In this document: piece after piece, positions 4,722 through 7,377 of the stretch | Layout: each line of letters starts with the position of its first letter | How positions within the stretch are numbered: position 1 is the stretch's first letter | From: Psychrobacter sp. | GTDB taxonomy: Bacteria > Pseudomonadota > Gammaproteobacteria > Pseudomonadales > Moraxellaceae | Direction of reading: 5' to 3' | NCBI GenBank assembly: GCA_029264635.1 | Contig: JARIAA010000097.1 | Span: 1 to 7,377 of the forward strand | DNA: 7,377 bases | Notes under the pieces: model-generated | Seen by the model: the letters and a program-made list of their open reading frames with translations, nothing else | Databases searched by the model: none | What the model was told of the DNA's origin: nothing | Program-made: the position numbers and the translations under genes

Positions 4722-5801
4722 TTAAGCCTTGATGGACCATGGCAGGGTCTCACCAGCCATCAATGGTGTCAGCGTTTGTCCATCAAAATATGGATACCCT
4801 GTAGGCACTTGCATAGGGGTCTTGGTTAGGGTAATCCTACCTTCATTCACAGGTAGTCCATAGAACTGTGCACCAAATTGACTGGTAAAGCCTTCTAATG
4901 TGTCAATCTTGCCCACACTATCAAATGCAGTGGCATATAAGGGTAGGGCAATGGATGAGCTATAGCAGCCAGCGCACCCACAAGCGGCTTCTTTTTTGTC
5001 CGTGGCATGGGGCGCTGAATCCGTACCCAAAAAGAACTTTGGACTGCCACTAGTCGCAACGTCTAATAGTGCTTCTTGGTGCTGTCTGCGTTTTAAGATA
5101 GGTAAACAGTAAAAGTGCGGCCTGATACCACCTACCAGCAGATGGTTGCGATTAAGCATCAAATGCTGCGGGGTAATAGTGGCCGCAACTTGACTGCCTT
5201 GTGCTAAAACAAAATCAGCCGCATCACTGGTCGTAATGTGTTCCATGACAATTTTAAGCGTAGGAAATTTGGCGATCATTTGTGCCAATACCTCATCTAA
5301 AAAGCGCTTTTCACGGTCAAAAATATCGACATGCTCATGCGTGACTTCACCATGCAATAGCAGCGGCAAATGGTACTTCTCCATGGCTTCAAACACAGCA
5401 GCGCGCCCATGAATATCAGTCACGCCATCGGCAGAGTTTGTAGTAGCGCCCGCAGGATAAAGCTTGACGGCTTGTACAATACCAGACTGAGCCGCCACTT
5501 CAATATCCTTTGCAGTCGTTTGATCGGTTAGATACAACGTCATGCGCGGGTCGAAGGCAGCTTTGCGCTCAGCATTCAAATCACTGTCTTGCACACGCTG
5601 CAAGATACGAGCGCGATAGGCACGTGCATCCTCTACATTTTTAACGGGTGGTACCAGGTTTGGCATACAGATAACGCGGTTAAAACTCGCTGCGGCATGT
5701 CTCACAGTAGTGACGAGTGCTTTATCATCACGCAAATGAATGTGCCAATCATCAGGCTGAGAAATCGTAAGCTCTTTAATGGAATCAGTCGTATGGGTCA
5801 T
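4722..5801 (-). CDS. pyrC: Dihydroorotase (class II, E. coli PyrC type)
   Basis: Dihydroorotase reversibly cyclises N-carbamoyl-L-aspartate to dihydroorotate, step three of pyrimidine synthesis, as a soluble binuclear zinc enzyme. The 359-residue product has every metal ligand: His20 and His22 (DWHIHLRD), the carboxylated Lys113 (AVKLYPAGATTNS), His150 (LLHGEV), His188 (MEHITT) and Asp261 (LGTDSAPH). MPNLVPPV (46-53) and the Cys-rich CGCAGCY (274-280) are typical of the E. coli class. Relative to E. coli (348 residues) the offset grows from 4 to 11 before Lys113, so about seven residues are inserted, probably in the Asp/Glu/Arg-rich stretch 70-84. The ATG at 5801 has only a weak AGAG four bases upstream. 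rnt follows 113 bases downstream on the same strand, and argG is divergent on the other side. No pyrimidine-type attenuator hairpin is visible in front of the gene. Confidence 0.97.
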   Translation of the reverse strand: MTHTTDSIKELTISQPDDWHIHLRDDKALVTTVRHAAASFNRVICMPNLVPPVKNVEDARAYRARILQRVQDSDLNAERKAAFDPRMTLYLTDQTTAKDIEVAAQSGIVQAVKLYPAGATTNSADGVTDIHGRAAVFEAMEKYHLPLLLHGEVTHEHVDIFDREKRFLDEVLAQMIAKFPTLKIVMEHITTSDAADFVLAQGSQVAATITPQHLMLNRNHLLVGGIRPHFYCLPILKRRQHQEALLDVATSGSPKFFLGTDSAPHATDKKEAACGCAGCYSSSIALPLYATAFDSVGKIDTLEGFTSQFGAQFYGLPVNEGRITLTKTPMQVPTGYPYFDGQTLTPLMAGETLPWSIKA

Positions 5802-5853
5802 AGTGCTCTATATCGTCATGTACAGGAGTAAAAAGGAGTGTGGCTACGTTGCT

Positions 5854-5862
5854 ATCATAACA
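5854..5862 (-). promoter_or_regulatory. pyrC: Candidate extended -10 promoter of pyrC
   Basis: On the - strand TG-T-TATGAT (5862-5854) is an extended -10 element with a 5/6 match to TATAAT. No good -35 box lies 17 bases upstream; the nearest resemblance is TAGTCA at a short 15-base spacing. A start near 5847 would leave a leader of about 46 bases. Confidence 0.4.
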
Positions 5863-6143
5863 GATTTGCCTACTTGACTAAATATATAGCCAAATATCTG
5901 TATTTATAATAAGACCACTGGATTTTTATCAACGTACAGTCAATCATAAATGAGACTGACACGTTTTTTACCATATGTGATTTTGATAAATGTTAAAAGT
6001 TAAATTATCTTCAAATCTTAGTCAAAACTTCCTCACCCCTCGCAGTGACCCTGTCGCCCGTAGTCAATATGATGTACACTAAGTGGGCAATTTAATCTTT
6101 TATGCACTCTTAGCATCTTTTCTGATAACTACATTATTCTATT

Positions 6144-6148
6144 AGGAG
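6144..6148 (+). promoter_or_regulatory. argG: Ribosome binding site of argG
   Basis: AGGAG with a 6-base spacer to the ATG at 6155 is a near-ideal site. It fixes the argG start, which also agrees with the family's N-terminus a few residues before the ATP-binding loop. Confidence 0.85.
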
Positions 6149-6154
6149 TTGTTC

Positions 6155-7377
6155 ATGGCTCAGCTTGATCCAAAAAATATTCATAAAATCGTATTGGCAT
6201 ATTCAGGTGGCCTTGATACCTCAATCATTGCTAAATGGCTACAAGAGACTTACGATGCCGAAGTCATTACTTTTACCGCTGACATCGGTCAAGGTGAAGA
6301 GGTAGAGCCTGCCCGTGCTAAAGCTGAAGCAATGGGTATCAAAAACATCCATATCGAAGATCTGCGTGAAGAGTTTGCTCGTGATTATGTGTTTCCTATG
6401 TTCCGTGCGAATGCCATTTATGAAGGTGAGTACTTACTAGGCACCTCGATTGCGCGCCCACTGATTGCCAAGCGTTTGGTTGAGATTGCTAAAGAACATA
6501 ACGCCGATGCCATCAGTCATGGTGCAACTGGCAAAGGCAATGACCAGGTACGCTTTGAGCTTGGTGCTGTGGCTTTGTCTCCCGATGTGGTGACGATTGC
6601 GCCTTGGCGCGAGTGGGATTTATCGAGCCGTGAGAGCTTAATGCAATATGCCAAAGAGCATAATATTGCCATAGATTATGCAGGTAATAAAACCAAGTCG
6701 CCTTACTCAATGGACGCCAACCTGCTGCACATCTCTTATGAGGGCGGTATCTTAGAAGATCCCTATGCTGAAGCAGAAGACGATATGTGGCGCTGGTCAG
6801 TGAGCCCAGAAGAAGCGCCTGATGAAGCCCAATATCTAGAATTAGAATATAAAAAAGGCGATATCGTTGCCATCGATGGCGAGACTCTCAAACCTTATGA
6901 GATTATGATTAAGCTGAACGAGATTGGCGGTAAGCACGGTATTGGACGTTTGGATATCGTCGAAAACCGTTATGTTGGTATGAAGTCACGCGGTTGTTAT
7001 GAAACGCCAGCGGGCACTATTATGTTAAAAGCGCACCGCGGTATTGAGTCGTTAACGCTTGACCGTGAAGCCGCTCATTTAAAAGATGAGATCATGCCAC
7101 GTTATGCTACAACGATTTATAATGGTTACTGGTTTAGCCCAGAGCGTGAAATGCTGCAAGCGCTTATCGACAAATCACAAGAATACGTGAATGGTATTGT
7201 GCGTATGAAACTGTATAAAGGCAATGTGAGCGTAGTAGGCCGCAAATCTGACGACTCATTATTTGATGAGCAAATCGCAACGTTTGAAGATGATGCTGGT
7301 GCGTATGACCAAAAAGATGCAGAAGGATTCATTCGTTTAAATGGTTTACGTTTATCAATCGAAGCCAGCCGTGGTCG
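6155..7377 (+). CDS. argG: Argininosuccinate synthase, last few codons cut off by the window edge
   Basis: Argininosuccinate synthase condenses citrulline and aspartate using ATP, forming argininosuccinate, AMP and pyrophosphate, the penultimate step of arginine synthesis. The frame is open to the window end with 407 complete codons and no stop. Pseudomonas homologues are about 405 residues and end a few residues after an equivalent GR, so probably only a handful of codons are missing. Motifs are the N-type ATP pyrophosphatase loop AYSGGLDTS (15-23), TADIGQGEE (41-49), EYLLGTSIARPLIAKR (92-107), SHGATGKGNDQVRFE (121-135), APWREWDLSSRE (149-160), KSPYSMDANLLHISYEGG (181-198), GRLDIVENRYVGMKSRG (264-280) and VGRKSDDSLFD (361-371). 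This is the shorter Pseudomonas/Bacillus type, not the roughly 447-residue E. coli type. It is divergent from pyrC and has a strong ribosome site. Confidence 0.97.
   Translation, partial: MAQLDPKNIHKIVLAYSGGLDTSIIAKWLQETYDAEVITFTADIGQGEEVEPARAKAEAMGIKNIHIEDLREEFARDYVFPMFRANAIYEGEYLLGTSIARPLIAKRLVEIAKEHNADAISHGATGKGNDQVRFELGAVALSPDVVTIAPWREWDLSSRESLMQYAKEHNIAIDYAGNKTKSPYSMDANLLHISYEGGILEDPYAEAEDDMWRWSVSPEEAPDEAQYLELEYKKGDIVAIDGETLKPYEIMIKLNEIGGKHGIGRLDIVENRYVGMKSRGCYETPAGTIMLKAHRGIESLTLDREAAHLKDEIMPRYATTIYNGYWFSPEREMLQALIDKSQEYVNGIVRMKLYKGNVSVVGRKSDDSLFDEQIATFEDDAGAYDQKDAEGFIRLNGLRLSIEASRG

Larger units (their letters stand above)
5802..6154. other. Divergent intergenic region between pyrC and argG
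   Basis: This 353-base region holds the 5' signals of both genes and no credible ORF. Towards pyrC it has an extended -10 candidate (5854-5862). Towards argG there is an isolated consensus TATAAT (5905-5910) lacking a -35 partner, a TGTCGC-N8-AA sequence (6052-6067) resembling one half of a Pseudomonas ArgR site, and the argG ribosome site at 6144-6148. The central part (5871-6010) is very AT-rich. No riboswitch or clear terminator is seen. Confidence 0.6.

Noticed and set aside
4641..4829. 62-residue + strand ORF between rnt and pyrC
   Set aside because: It runs largely antisense to the conserved 3' end of pyrC, has no recognisable motif, and is best explained as a chance open frame.
5589..5831. 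80-residue + strand ORF over the pyrC 5' end
   Set aside because: It is antisense to the zinc-ligand region of pyrC and has no family features.
5874..5910. TTGACT and a perfect TATAAT upstream of argG as one promoter
   Set aside because: The boxes are 25 bases apart, well beyond the 16-18 allowed, and no other -35 sits correctly before the TATAAT.
6513..7332. Two - strand ORFs (6513-6710 and 7126-7332) inside argG
   Set aside because: Both are antisense to strongly conserved argG sequence and have no family features or ribosome sites.

Overview
The window reads as an ordinary chromosomal segment of a moderately AT-rich gammaproteobacterium. The best guess is a member of the Moraxellaceae, most likely Psychrobacter. 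This rests on gene order, the resemblance of the proteins to Pseudomonas/Acinetobacter-type homologues, and a short BLUF photoreceptor of the kind seen in that family. It is inference; no database was searched.

Left part, + strand (1-2219): the 3' three quarters of eno (enolase), then ftsB (divisome protein) and ispD (MEP isoprenoid pathway). The eno-ftsB-ispD order is a classic gammaproteobacterial arrangement. Here ispF does not follow ispD. Two hairpins built on a repeated GCTTAGC/GCTAAGC motif separate eno from ftsB.

Middle (2220-3408): an AT-rich gap of about 285 bases leads to a + strand BLUF-domain blue-light sensor of about 200 residues. All the main flavin-site residues are present. 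Unusually, the protein ends in a hydrophobic helix that looks like a C-terminal membrane anchor. A strong, probably bidirectional terminator (3210-3246) separates it from a convergent tRNA-Glu(UUC) gene on the - strand. The tRNA promoter has a perfect TTGACA -35, a 17-base spacer and TAGAAT, and it lies inside the 3' end of the next gene.

Right part (3409-5801), - strand, read right to left: pyrC (dihydroorotase), rnt (RNase T, with an extra N-terminal tail of about 46 residues), and a 65-residue single-pass membrane protein with a very basic C-terminus. The last is unrecognised but has a strong Shine-Dalgarno site. A divergent gap of 353 bases then precedes argG (argininosuccinate synthase, + strand), which is cut by the window edge only a few codons before its expected end. 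Neighbouring argG, pyrC and rnt also occur close together in Pseudomonas (from memory), so this block looks ancestral.

Functionally the window is mostly housekeeping: glycolysis, cell division, isoprenoid precursors, pyrimidine and arginine synthesis, RNA maturation and one tRNA. The non-routine items are the membrane-tailed BLUF protein and the small polybasic membrane protein whose stop codon is part of the tRNA-Glu promoter. I see no mobile element, CRISPR array, phage gene or defence system.
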